A stretch of DNA of 64,000 bases from Pacificimonas aurantium (GCF_020092905.1 NZ_JAGSGB010000002.1:992001-1056000), one strand, 5' to 3'; shown: positions 53,965-62,896, numbered from the stretch's first letter. Notes: generated by a model not told the origin, from the sequence alone. Numbers and translations: made by a program.

Positions 53965-55562
53965 AGGCCTTCGCAGAGCTTCTCGAGCGGCTGGTCTATA
54001 CCCGCTCGCGCAATGCCAAGTTGAAACTGATCGCAGACTATCTGCGGGCCACGCCGGATCCCGACCGCGGCTGGGCGCTGGCGACGCTGACCGAAGAGCT
54101 CGACTTCAAAAGCGTCAAACCGGGCCTGATCAAGGCGCTGGTAGAGGGGCGTGTCGATCCCGTGCTGTTCCGGATGAGCCGCAACTATGTCGGCGACATG
54201 GCCGAGACGGTATCGCTGATCTGGGAACCGCCGCCGGGAGTCGACCCGGAGCACGAAGACCTGCGCCTGGCAGATGTCGTCGAACGGCTGCAGGGGCTGT
54301 CGCGGACGGACGCCCCTGGCGTCATGACGGCCTATCTCGACCTCTTGACGCCAACCGAACGCTTCGCGCTGATCAAGCTGGCGACCGGCGCCCTGCGCAT
54401 CGGTGTGTCGGCGCGGCTGGCAAAGACGGCCTTCGCGCAGGCGTTCGACGTCGACCTCGACGATGTGGAGGAGGTCTGGCACGGCATCGACGCGCCCTAC
54501 CCCGCCCTCTTTGCCTGGGGCGAGGGATCGCAGCCGCGCCCGACGCAGGACGATGTCCCCGTCTTCCGCCCCTTCATGCTGGCGCATCCGCTGGAAGACG
54601 GGCGCGTCGACCCCGAAGACTATGCTGCGGAGTGGAAATGGGACGGCGTTCGCGTGCAGCTGGTGCACGTCGCGGGCCAGACGAAGCTGTTCAGCCGCAC
54701 GGGCGACGACGTCACGGCCGCCTTTCCCGACGTGGCGGAGGCATTCCGCGAGCCCGGCGCGCTCGACGGCGAACTGATGGTGCGCGGCGATGTACAAGGC
54801 GGCGAAGCGGGCGGCGCGGCGAGCTTCAACGCCTTGCAGCAGCGGCTGGGACGAAAGACGGTGTCGAAGAAAATGCTCGCCGAGGCGCCCGCCTTCGTCC
54901 GCGCGTACGACATCCTGTTCGACGGCCCGGAGGACCTGCGCGCGCTGCCCTGGACCGAGCGGCGCGCGCGGCTGGAAGCATTCGCGCGGCGGCTGCCGGA
55001 GGATCGCTTCGATCTCAGCCAGACCGTCGAGGCGGAGGATTTCGACCACCTGGCCGGGATCCGCGAAGGCGCACGCAGCGCGGCCATCGAAGGCCTGATG
55101 CTGAAGCGGAAGGACAGCGCCTATGTCCCGGGACGAAAAACCGGGCTGTGGTACAAGTGGAAGCGCGACCCGCTACTGGCGGACTGCGTCGTCATGTACG
55201 CGCAGCGCGGGTCCGGACGGCGTTCGTCCTACTTCAGCGACTATACGTTCGGCTGCTGGACAGGGCCCGAGGACGATCCCGAACGCCGGCTGCTGCCGGT
55301 CGGAAAGGCCTATTCGGGCATCACCGACGAGGAACTGAAGCAACTCGACAAGTTCGTGCGCGCGAACACGATCGACCGCTTCGGGCCGGTGCGGGAAGTG
55401 GAAAAGTCGCTGGTGCTCGAAATCGCGTTCGACAGCATCCACGCCTCGCGCCGCCACAAGTCCGGCATCGCCATGCGGTTCCCGCGCATCAACCGCATCC
55501 GCACCGACAAGCCCGCGGAGGAAGCCGACGAGATCGTGACGCTGGAGAAAATGATTAGCTGA
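53961..55562 (+). CDS. Ligase-associated ATP-dependent DNA ligase
   Basis: ATP-dependent DNA ligase of the damage-response type, 533 residues. The nucleotidyl-lysine motif is EWKWDGVRVQ with Lys226 as acceptor. The upstream helical domain (residues 1-205) and the later LDGELMVRG, KKMLAEAPAFVRAYDILF, GLMLKRKDSAYVPGRKTGLWYKWKR match motifs III-V. Family members seal breaks together with the exonuclease, PdeM and Lhr helicase. The start overlaps the histidine kinase stop by 4 bp. Confidence 0.94.
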   Translation: MKAFAELLERLVYTRSRNAKLKLIADYLRATPDPDRGWALATLTEELDFKSVKPGLIKALVEGRVDPVLFRMSRNYVGDMAETVSLIWEPPPGVDPEHEDLRLADVVERLQGLSRTDAPGVMTAYLDLLTPTERFALIKLATGALRIGVSARLAKTAFAQAFDVDLDDVEEVWHGIDAPYPALFAWGEGSQPRPTQDDVPVFRPFMLAHPLEDGRVDPEDYAAEWKWDGVRVQLVHVAGQTKLFSRTGDDVTAAFPDVAEAFREPGALDGELMVRGDVQGGEAGGAASFNALQQRLGRKTVSKKMLAEAPAFVRAYDILFDGPEDLRALPWTERRARLEAFARRLPEDRFDLSQTVEAEDFDHLAGIREGARSAAIEGLMLKRKDSAYVPGRKTGLWYKWKRDPLLADCVVMYAQRGSGRRSSYFSDYTFGCWTGPEDDPERRLLPVGKAYSGITDEELKQLDKFVRANTIDRFGPVREVEKSLVLEIAFDSIHASRRHKSGIAMRFPRINRIRTDKPAEEADEIVTLEKMIS

Positions 55563-55617
55563 GCGAGGAAGGCCGGCTTATCATCCGCACCGGGGGTCGA
55601 CGCGGGGAAGAGCAGCC

Positions 55618-56787
55618 GTGACGATCATCAACGGGATCAAGTTCGACATTCTGCCGGAGGCGCACCAGGCCTTCGTGGCGCGGCGCCTTCTAGACCTGAA
55701 GGCAAAGCTTCGCGCCGAAGTTCACGGAAGTTCCGACGAGCGCAGCCTGCGCCTCGCGACGTGGAACCTGATGCATTTCGGCAATGGCGGCGCCTATCGG
55801 CGCACGCCGGAATCGATGCTGTATATCGGCGAGATCATCGACCATTTCGACCTCGTCGCGGTGCAGGAGGTGAACCGCGACCTTGGCGCGCTGGAGCGGC
55901 TGGTCGAGCGTCACCTCGGTCCGGCGTGGGACTATATCGTCACGGATACGTCGGGCGCCAACAAGGGCGGGGACGCAGGAAATGACGAGCGGCTGGCCTT
56001 CCTCTACCGCAAGGCGAAGGTAACCTTTCGCAAGGAGGCGGGCGAAGTCGTACTGCCGGAGGGGCAGGAAATCGCCGCGCCCGGCAGCGACACCGGAAAT
56101 GGCGAGCGCGAGGTGCAGTTCGCGCGGACGCCCTTCTCGGTCGCCTTCCAGTCGGGATGGTTCAAGTTCAAGCTGGTCACCGTCCATATCTTCTATGGCG
56201 ACAAGAGCGAGAGCAGCCCGGAAATGGAGCAGCGCCGGCGGGAGATTCACAAGATCGCGGGCTTCCTCGCCGAGCGGCAGGAACTGGAACAGACGGCGCT
56301 GATCAACCGCGCCCGGGAGGATGGCTGGGACGAGCCGCAGGATGCGGGCAGAGCTGCAAACTACCTCCTCCTCGGTGACTTCAACATCGTCTCGCCCGAA
56401 CATCACACGATGCAGGCGCTGAAGGATGCCGGTTTCGAGGTGCCGACCGAGCTGGACGCGACCAACCTGTCGGGTACCCACCATTACGACCAGATCGCCC
56501 TCAAAGCCGCCGACCCGCGCTTCGAGTTCATCCGGTCGGGCGTCTTCGACATGTTCGACGCGGTCTACCGCGGCGAGGACGCGGCCCACTATGTCGACAT
56601 CGTAAAGCCCGACGTGTTCGAAAAAAATAGCAGAAAACAGCAGCGCAGCCGCGCGCAGAAAGAGCGTTACTACAAGACCTATTACCGGCGGCATCAGATG
56701 TCCGACCACAAGCTGCTGTGGTGCGCACTGAAAGTCGATTATTCCGACGACTATCTCAACCGGATCGTGGCGGAAGGCGGCGACTGA
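55618..56787 (+). CDS. EEP-family endonuclease/exonuclease/phosphatase
   Basis: DNase I-like metallohydrolase of 389 residues. Active-site motifs are WNLMHFGNGG, VAVQEVNRDL, LVTVHIFYG, LLGDFNIVSPEHHT and MSDHKLLWCALKVD. There is no signal peptide, so it is probably cytoplasmic. The gene starts with GTG after GGGGAAGAG, 55 bp downstream of the ligase on the same strand, which makes a repair role attractive but not proved. A long Glu/Arg-rich insert around residues 195-240 is less typical of the family. Confidence 0.88.
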   Translation: MTIINGIKFDILPEAHQAFVARRLLDLKAKLRAEVHGSSDERSLRLATWNLMHFGNGGAYRRTPESMLYIGEIIDHFDLVAVQEVNRDLGALERLVERHLGPAWDYIVTDTSGANKGGDAGNDERLAFLYRKAKVTFRKEAGEVVLPEGQEIAAPGSDTGNGEREVQFARTPFSVAFQSGWFKFKLVTVHIFYGDKSESSPEMEQRRREIHKIAGFLAERQELEQTALINRAREDGWDEPQDAGRAANYLLLGDFNIVSPEHHTMQALKDAGFEVPTELDATNLSGTHHYDQIALKAADPRFEFIRSGVFDMFDAVYRGEDAAHYVDIVKPDVFEKNSRKQQRSRAQKERYYKTYYRRHQMSDHKLLWCALKVDYSDDYLNRIVAEGGD

Positions 56788-56820
56788 TACCGGTTTCGCC
56801 CCTCCCGCCTGCCGGACGGA

Positions 56821-57597
56821 TCAGGTGATGGTGGCGCCGCCGTCGATGACGATCTGCGTGCCCGTCGTAAACGCACCTGCCGGCGAGGCGAGGAACACGG
56901 CGGCGCCGGCGATCTCGTCGGGCTGACCGATGCGTTTCAGAGCAGAGCCGGCGGTAGAGCGCTTCAGCGTCTCGGGATCGTCCCACAGCGCTTTTGCGAA
57001 GTCGGTCTTGATAAGGCCGGGGCAGATGGCGTTCACCCGCACATTGTCGGGCCCCAGCTCTGCCGCGTAGTTGCGCACGAGCTGCAGGTCCGCCGCCTTC
57101 GAGATGTTGTAGGCACCGATCACGGTCGAGGCGCGCAGGCCGCCGATCGAGGACACGACGGTGATCGTCCCGTCCTTGCGCTGCTGCATGCCCGGCGCGA
57201 CGAGCTGGATCAGCCAGTGGTTCGACACGATGTTGTTCTTGAGGATCTTCTCGAACTGCTCGTCGCCGATCTCCGCCAGCGGGCCGTAATAGGGGTTGGA
57301 TGCGGCGTTGCAGACAAGGTGATCGACCTGCCCGAACCGCTGGCGCGCGAGGTCGACCATGTTCTGAAGATCGTCCTTCGAGGAAATGTTGCAGGCCGTC
57401 GGCAGGGCGGCGTCGCGGCCGACCGCCCGGTTAATCTCGTCCGCCGCCTCTTCGCAGGCCTCGATCTTGCGGCTGGAGACAACGACATTGGCGCCGTGCT
57501 CCGCCATGCGAAGCGCGATGGCGCGGCCGATGCCGCGAGAGGAGCCGGTTATGATCGCGGTCTGACCGCCAAGATCGAACAATTTCGGAATGCTCAT
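56821..57597 (-). CDS. Short-chain dehydrogenase/reductase
   Basis: NAD(P)-dependent oxidoreductase of the classical SDR type, 258 residues. The cofactor loop is TGSSRGIGRAIAL, the structural motif NAASNPY, the catalytic Tyr-Lys pair GAYNISKAA and the C-terminal NAICPGLIKTDFAKALW. Domain order and length are normal. Substrate undetermined. It converges on the EEP gene and is 27 bp downstream of the unknown secreted protein gene on the same strand. Confidence 0.93.
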   Translation of the reverse strand: MSIPKLFDLGGQTAIITGSSRGIGRAIALRMAEHGANVVVSSRKIEACEEAADEINRAVGRDAALPTACNISSKDDLQNMVDLARQRFGQVDHLVCNAASNPYYGPLAEIGDEQFEKILKNNIVSNHWLIQLVAPGMQQRKDGTITVVSSIGGLRASTVIGAYNISKAADLQLVRNYAAELGPDNVRVNAICPGLIKTDFAKALWDDPETLKRSTAGSALKRIGQPDEIAGAAVFLASPAGAFTTGTQIVIDGGATIT

Positions 57598-57624
57598 CGT
57601 CTTTCTCCCAAGGTTTGCCTGATC

Positions 57625-58335
57625 TTATCGCAGGCTGACATCTTCGATGCGGGCGGTTGTACCGCCCTTCCCGTCCGTATCGAACCGTACCGTCACCGCC
57701 ATATCGCGGGCGCAGGCGGTGAAGTCCCAGAGCTCGCGCCAACCCCCGGAAAAGCGCGCGCCGGCGACAGCCGGACCGAGCGCAGGGTCCGCCTCCAGTA
57801 CCGACGTTTGCCGCATGCCGACGCTTTCCACGCCGCAATCGGGGTCGAGCCGCTTCGCAGCCTCATAAGCTTCCGCTCCGGCAAGCGCGCTCGTCTCTCG
57901 CATCATCGAGGGGGTGGAGATCACCTCGCCCCGGTTGACTACGAGCATGACATGGTCGCCGCTTTTCTCGGCGATGTAGAGGTAGCGCACCACGGGCGTT
58001 TCGGCGCAGTCCGTTTCCGCATAGAATGTCCAGCCGCCGTGAAAGGCGTCGTCCAGGATGCCGTTTGCGACAGTGCGGTCGGCATGGGCGGGCTGAAGAC
58101 CGTAGAGCCGCGTGATGTTGGGCGGCGCCGCGCAGGCTTCCATCGTTTTCGACCATCGTGCCCGCAGCAGCGCTTCGCTGCGGAGGTCCGCAAGCTGCGG
58201 GGTGTGCGCGGCGGAGCGGCGTTCCTGCTCCTGCGCCCAGACGCGCGGGTCGCCGGGAAACTCGGCCGTGAACTGAGAAGCGGCCGGCGCGGCGAGCAAG
58301 GCGCACGTAAGAGCGGCAAAGGTGAAGATACGCAT
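57625..58335 (-). CDS. Unknown secreted protein
   Basis: Unrecognised 236-residue protein. Residues 1-20 form a clear signal peptide (MRIFTFAALTCALLAAPAAS), so it is exported. The mature part has six cysteines scattered along it (for example ACAAPP, ETDCAE, DPDCG, FTACARD), possibly forming disulfides, and ends with VTVRFDTDGKGGTTARI. ATG 58335 fits the signal better than the upstream in-frame start at 58371. No metal or catalytic motif is evident. It precedes the SDR gene by 27 bp and diverges from the GH84-like gene. Confidence 0.65.
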   Translation of the reverse strand: MRIFTFAALTCALLAAPAASQFTAEFPGDPRVWAQEQERRSAAHTPQLADLRSEALLRARWSKTMEACAAPPNITRLYGLQPAHADRTVANGILDDAFHGGWTFYAETDCAETPVVRYLYIAEKSGDHVMLVVNRGEVISTPSMMRETSALAGAEAYEAAKRLDPDCGVESVGMRQTSVLEADPALGPAVAGARFSGGWRELWDFTACARDMAVTVRFDTDGKGGTTARIEDVSLR

Positions 58336-58421
58336 TGCCGCCGCCTTAGCGCCGGTCCCTGTCTGCGTCATCAGCCGAGGGGCGCTGGCGTGCGGACCAG
58401 GAAGCCCCTATTGCCAGCCCT

Positions 58422-59477
58422 ATGGCGCCGCCCCTCGGGATCATCGAAGGATATTTCGGCCAGCCCTGGAGCTGGGAGGAGCGCACGGCCGTCATGCGCA
58501 CGCTCGCGCCGTGGGGCTTTTCGCGCTTCACCTACGCCCCGAAGGCGGACGCGAAGCTGCGGCGCGACTGGCGAGCGCAGCATGACGAGGTGGACGCCGC
58601 AGCTCTCCGAGACTTCGCCGACGCCTGCCGCCGCGAGGGCGTGTCCTTCGGCATCGGCCTCTCTCCATTCGGTCTGCACGAGGAGATGAGCGCGGACGGT
58701 CGCGAGACGATCGTAAGGCGAACCACCGACCTTCTCGGGCTGGGCGCCGAACGCATCGCCATCCTGTTCGACGACATGAAGGGCGATATTCCCGACCTCG
58801 CTGCGCGTCAGTCCCGCATCGCGGAATGGGCGGGGCATGCCGCCGGAACCGCAGGCGTCGAAATCTGCCCGAGCTATTATAGCGAAGATCCGGTGCTCGA
58901 CCGCGCCTTCGGTCGGCGCCCGGCAGGATATGAGCATGCGCTCGGCAGGGCCCTTCCGCCCGATCTGGGCATCTACTGGACCGGGCCGGAAGTCTGCTCC
59001 GCAGAAATCACCCCCGCCCATGTTCGGGGAGTGGCGCAGATGTTCGGACGCAAGCCATCATTGTGGGACAATTACCCGGTGAATGACGGGCCGCGCATGT
59101 CGCGGCGGCTGCACCTCGCCGGCATGAGCGGACGCATGGGGCTGGCAAACGAGATTGCCGCGCATGACATCAACCCGGCTTTGCAGCCCTACCTGTCGCT
59201 CCTCCCCTGCGTGACACTGGCCATAAGCTACCGGGACGGCGCCGATTACGACTATCGCGCCGCCACCGAGGAGGCCGCCTATGCGCTGTATCCAACGGCG
59301 CTGGCGGACGACCTGATGGAAACGCGGCTACCGCTGCAGGATGGGGGGCTGGACTTCATCGATCCCGAGCGGGTCACTGCCCGCTTTTCGAGGCATGACC
59401 ATCCAGCGGCGCGCGAAATCGTCCGCTTCGCCGCCGGAGGCTATGTGCAGACCGCCGCCGAGGTCCAGACGCAGTAA
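58422..59477 (+). CDS. GH84-like beta-N-acetylglucosaminidase
   Basis: Cytoplasmic glycosidase-like protein of 351 residues with only the (beta/alpha)8 catalytic domain of the O-GlcNAcase/hyaluronidase GH84 family. It begins LGIIEGYFGQPWSWEERTAVMRTLAPWGFSRFTYAPK. The paired catalytic aspartates are Asp117-Asp118 in IAILFDDMKGD, and YWTGPEVCS plus WDNYPVNDG match substrate-binding loops. There is no signal peptide and no accessory domain. It could process endogenous amino sugars or protein O-GlcNAc-like modifications. Confidence 0.85.
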   Translation: MAPPLGIIEGYFGQPWSWEERTAVMRTLAPWGFSRFTYAPKADAKLRRDWRAQHDEVDAAALRDFADACRREGVSFGIGLSPFGLHEEMSADGRETIVRRTTDLLGLGAERIAILFDDMKGDIPDLAARQSRIAEWAGHAAGTAGVEICPSYYSEDPVLDRAFGRRPAGYEHALGRALPPDLGIYWTGPEVCSAEITPAHVRGVAQMFGRKPSLWDNYPVNDGPRMSRRLHLAGMSGRMGLANEIAAHDINPALQPYLSLLPCVTLAISYRDGADYDYRAATEEAAYALYPTALADDLMETRLPLQDGGLDFIDPERVTARFSRHDHPAAREIVRFAAGGYVQTAAEVQTQ

Positions 59478-59503
59478 CCCCGCCGGCCGAAGGAGTTTTC
59501 CAG

Positions 59504-60187
59504 ATGACCCAGACATTTCACATCGGCTTCCTGCTCTACCCCATGCTGACGCAGCTCGACATGACCGGCCCGGCACAGGTGCTGGGACGCATGCCGGGCG
59601 CCAAACTTCATTTTGTGTGGAAGAGCCCCGAGCCGGTCTCCGACGACATGGGCCTGACCTTCGCGCCCACCGATACGCTGGCCGACTGCCCGCCACTCGA
59701 CATGGTCTGCGTACCCGGGGGCTATGGCTGTGCAGCGGTCATGGAGGACGAGGAGGCGCTGGGCTGGCTGCGCCGACAGGACGAAACCAGCCGCTTCACG
59801 ACGAGTGTCTGTACGGGGTCGCTTGTCCTCGCCGCGGCAGGGGTGCTCGAGGGGCGGCGGGCCGCCTGTCACTGGGCCTGGCGGGACAAGCTGTCGCTGT
59901 TCGGCGCCGAGCCGGTGGCGGCGCGCGTCGTGGAAGATGGAAAATATATCAGCGGCGGCGGCGTAACGGCCGGCATCGATTTCGGCTTTCGCATCGCCGA
60001 GATCCTGCATGGGCGGGAACTTGCCGAGTCGCTGCAACTCGGACTGGAATATGATCCCGCGCCTATGTCGGGCGGCACGCCCGAAACCGCGCGGCCAGAT
60101 ATCCTGGCCCAGACGAAGGCCGGCATGGCCGCAAGGGGGATGGACGACCGGCTGGCGGAGATCGAGCGGATCGCAGCAAAGCGCTAG
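59504..60187 (+). CDS. DJ-1/PfpI-family protein
   Basis: Cytoplasmic protein of the DJ-1/PfpI superfamily, 227 residues. The nucleophilic elbow is TSVCTGSLVLAAAG with Cys103, preceded by VCVPGGYGCAAV. The overall pattern, including ISGGGVTAGIDFGFRIAEIL near the C terminus, resembles isonitrile hydratase-like members and the N-terminal half of GlxA-type regulators, but no DNA-binding domain follows. Activity is not assigned. It converges on the UdgX fusion gene. Confidence 0.88.
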   Translation: MTQTFHIGFLLYPMLTQLDMTGPAQVLGRMPGAKLHFVWKSPEPVSDDMGLTFAPTDTLADCPPLDMVCVPGGYGCAAVMEDEEALGWLRRQDETSRFTTSVCTGSLVLAAAGVLEGRRAACHWAWRDKLSLFGAEPVAARVVEDGKYISGGGVTAGIDFGFRIAEILHGRELAESLQLGLEYDPAPMSGGTPETARPDILAQTKAGMAARGMDDRLAEIERIAAKR

Positions 60188-60213
60188 CCCGCAACCTCAA
60201 CGACACGCGGACG

Positions 60214-61635
60214 TCAGGCGGCAAGCTTTCGCGCGGTTTCCAAGTCCTCGACAAAGCGGTGCATCTCTTCGTCCGCCTTTCCCTTGTCGGGAATGCGCAA
60301 GAGATAGCTGGGGTGGACCGTCACGAGTCCCCGACCGCCCCCCGGTAGCTCCAACGCCGTTCCGCGAGTCTTCGAGATGGTCACGGTCTTTCCCAGAAGC
60401 GCTCGGGCTGCTGTCGCGCCTAGGGCCACGGTGAGGTCGGGTGCGACCAGCCCGCGCTCCGCTTCAATCCACCAACGGTACGCCTCGATCTCCTGGGCGC
60501 CGGGCTTCGAGTGGATGCGGCGCTTGCCGCGCTGCTCGAACTTGAAGCGCTTCACGGCATTGGTGACGTAGGTCTCGGCCCGATCGATCCCTGCCCGACC
60601 GAGCGCCTGATCGAACAATTGACCGGCAGGTCCGACGAAGGGACGCCCCGCCCGGTCCTCCTGATCGCCCGGCTGTTCGCCGACGAACATCAGGTCGGCG
60701 TCACGCCGCCCCTCCCCGAACACAAGCTGCGTGCCAGCATTTCCCTGTTCTTCGCCGTGGCGGCGCTGCGCCTCCTCAGCGAGTTGTTCCCAAGAGCCGA
60801 TCTTCGTCATGGCCATATCAGCGGCTTCCCGAGGGCGGGGTTCCGCCGGGAGCGCCTGCCGCGACCGTTCGACCATCGCGAGCTCCCGCTCGCGTGCGCC
60901 GGCGATCAGGCCCGGCACGAGCGCCGTTTCCGGCATGTTCTTCCAGTATTTACGCGGCATCTCGGCGGTCATCGCCTTCACCTTCACCCGGGCCGGATTG
61001 AAGATCGACGCATAGTAGGTCTTCCAGGTCTCTTCGACCGGGTCACCGCCAGGTGCATCCGCCTTCACCGCGCCTTCGGAAAAGGACAGCCCTGCGCCAT
61101 CCCAATGGGCGCACAGCTCGGGCGTCAGGATCGACCAGGTCATGGCGGCGAAGCGGCGCTGAAAGAAGGGGGCGTTGGCGCGGACAATATGATGATCGGG
61201 TTCGAACCACGCTGCGAACCGCTCCGACCCGTCATGACCTTCAACTTCGCGAAAGCGTACGAAGGCGCGCATCTTATGAATGTCGCGCCCCACCGCCTTG
61301 CGCATGACCTCCAGCCGCTTCAGCAGCGGATCGGCGCGATCTTCGAGGGCCCGCCGGTTGTCCTGCAATTTCAGAAGCATGGCGTAGAGCAGTGCAAACC
61401 GCTCGGGATCTGAGTGACAGATAACCGCGTCAACGAGACCCAGAAACGGTTTCGGAACTGTAAGCCGAGAATTGGCCGTCGGGGCGGGCAATGCCTCCTC
61501 CGCGAAGAGGTCGCCGCCCTCGCCCGCGACGGTCCAGCCAACATCCGACGCGGGCACGCCCGCCTGAGCAAGCGCGCGGGCGGCACTGCGCCACCCTGCT
61601 GCATCGTCGGGACGTGCGAGGCTTACCGCGCGCAT
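60214..61635 (-). CDS. DUF4130-UdgX fusion, putative uracil-DNA binding/repair protein
   Basis: Fusion of 473 residues. Residues 1-260 form the DUF4130/TIGR03915-type domain. Residues 280-473 form a family 4 uracil-DNA glycosylase-like UdgX domain with GEQPGDQED (319-327), the UdgX-specific KRRIH loop (371-375), which covalently traps uracil-DNA in studied members, and HPSYLLR (441-447). The whole C-terminal domain has no cysteine: the CxxC region near 290-300 reads AQRRHGEEQG and the ACRPW-type site reads AYRWW (385-389). The only cysteines are at 73 and 175. It is 8 bp downstream of the radical SAM gene. Confidence 0.9.
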   Translation of the reverse strand: MRAVSLARPDDAAGWRSAARALAQAGVPASDVGWTVAGEGGDLFAEEALPAPTANSRLTVPKPFLGLVDAVICHSDPERFALLYAMLLKLQDNRRALEDRADPLLKRLEVMRKAVGRDIHKMRAFVRFREVEGHDGSERFAAWFEPDHHIVRANAPFFQRRFAAMTWSILTPELCAHWDGAGLSFSEGAVKADAPGGDPVEETWKTYYASIFNPARVKVKAMTAEMPRKYWKNMPETALVPGLIAGARERELAMVERSRQALPAEPRPREAADMAMTKIGSWEQLAEEAQRRHGEEQGNAGTQLVFGEGRRDADLMFVGEQPGDQEDRAGRPFVGPAGQLFDQALGRAGIDRAETYVTNAVKRFKFEQRGKRRIHSKPGAQEIEAYRWWIEAERGLVAPDLTVALGATAARALLGKTVTISKTRGTALELPGGGRGLVTVHPSYLLRIPDKGKADEEMHRFVEDLETARKLAA

Positions 61636-61643
61636 TGCAGCCC

Positions 61644-62885
61644 TCAGCCGGGAAACAGCTCAAGCTGCTCACGCTTCGGCTTCACCCATGCCGTGAGGTC
61701 ACTTTTGTCAGTCAGGGTGCGCGGTGACCAGTCTTCGCAGCAAATGAACGGCTGCACCTTCTTCAAGGATACGGTGAGCCGGGCGACATCGTCGAGCCGC
61801 AACCGACGCCAGCGGCGCGAAGACAAAATCGCCGCCACCGCCTTCGTGCCGAGACCCGGTACGCGAAGAAGCATGTCGCGCGGCGCGCGGTTCACGTCGA
61901 CGGGGAAATTCTCCCTGAATTTCAAGGCCCAGGCAAGCTTCGGGTCGATATCGAGGGGGAGCATGCCGTCCGTCGACGCACTGATCACCTCGGAGGGCGT
62001 GAACCCGTAGAAGCGCATCAGCCAGTCGGACTGATAAAGCCGGTGCTCGCGCATCAAGGGCGGCCGTTGAAGAGGCAGCACCGCACTGGCATCGGGAATG
62101 GGGCTGAAAGCCGAGTAATAGACGCGGCGCAAACGGAAGCGATCGTAGAGCGTACGGGCGCGCATGATGATGTCGCCGTCCTTCGCCGCATCCGCACCGA
62201 CGATCATCTGGGTGGACTGGCCTGCGGGCGCGAATTTGGGCGCCGACCGGTATTTCTTCCGCGCATCCTTCAGATCGTCGATGGCGCCCTTCATGTCCGC
62301 CATCGCCCCTTCGATGCGACGTCCGTCCTTTTCCGGAGCGAGCCGCTTCAAACCGCTGACGGTCGGAAGCTCCACGTTGATCGATACGCGGTCCGCATAA
62401 AGGCCCGCCTGGCGAACGAGCTCCTCATCGGCGTCGGGGATCGTTTTCAGGTGGATATAGCCCCGGAAGTCGTGCGTTTCGCGCAGTTCGCGCGCGACCT
62501 CTACGAGCTGCTCCATCGTGTAGTTGGAGGAACGGATGATGCCCGAGGAGAGAAACAGCCCCTCAATATAATTCCTCTTGTAGAAAGAGAGCGTTAGATG
62601 GACGACTTCCTCGGCGGTGAACCGCGCGCGGCGGACGTTCGAGCTTTTGCGGTTGATGCAGTAGTGACAGTCGAAAATGCAGCTGTTCGTCAGCAGGATC
62701 TTCAGAAGGCTGATGCACCGTCCATCGGGGGCATAGGCGTGGCAAATTCCCATGCCCTCGGTCGACCCGATGCCTTTCCCGTCCAGCGAGTTGCGCTTCG
62801 AGGTGCCCGACGACGCACAGGACGCGTCATATTTCGCCGCATCGGCGAGAATCTCTAACTTCTGACGCGTATCGAGCTGGGCCAT
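61644..62885 (-). CDS. Putative DNA modification/repair radical SAM protein
   Basis: Radical SAM enzyme of 413 residues in the TIGR03916-like family. The cluster motif is CIFDCHYC (Cys69, Cys73, Cys76), with GMGICHAYAPDGRC before it and a C-terminal helix-hairpin-helix DNA-binding region (RVPGLGTKAVAAILSSRRWRRLRLDDV). It is consistently paired with DUF4130-UdgX proteins, as here. ATG 62885 lies 16 bp from the best Shine-Dalgarno, which is better placed for an overlapping 13-codon frame. A LexA-type box covers this leader. Confidence 0.9.
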   Translation of the reverse strand: MAQLDTRQKLEILADAAKYDASCASSGTSKRNSLDGKGIGSTEGMGICHAYAPDGRCISLLKILLTNSCIFDCHYCINRKSSNVRRARFTAEEVVHLTLSFYKRNYIEGLFLSSGIIRSSNYTMEQLVEVARELRETHDFRGYIHLKTIPDADEELVRQAGLYADRVSINVELPTVSGLKRLAPEKDGRRIEGAMADMKGAIDDLKDARKKYRSAPKFAPAGQSTQMIVGADAAKDGDIIMRARTLYDRFRLRRVYYSAFSPIPDASAVLPLQRPPLMREHRLYQSDWLMRFYGFTPSEVISASTDGMLPLDIDPKLAWALKFRENFPVDVNRAPRDMLLRVPGLGTKAVAAILSSRRWRRLRLDDVARLTVSLKKVQPFICCEDWSPRTLTDKSDLTAWVKPKREQLELFPG

Positions 62886-62896
62886 TCGTTCTTCAT
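62855..62896 (-). other. Possible overlapping leader ORF (13 codons)
   Basis: An ATG at 62896, 5 bp after an AAGGAGG ribosome-binding site (62902-62908), opens a 13-residue frame (MKNEWPSSIRVRS) that overlaps the radical SAM start in another frame. It is the best-placed start for that ribosome-binding site. Its translation could control initiation at 62885, but this is unproved. Confidence 0.35.
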
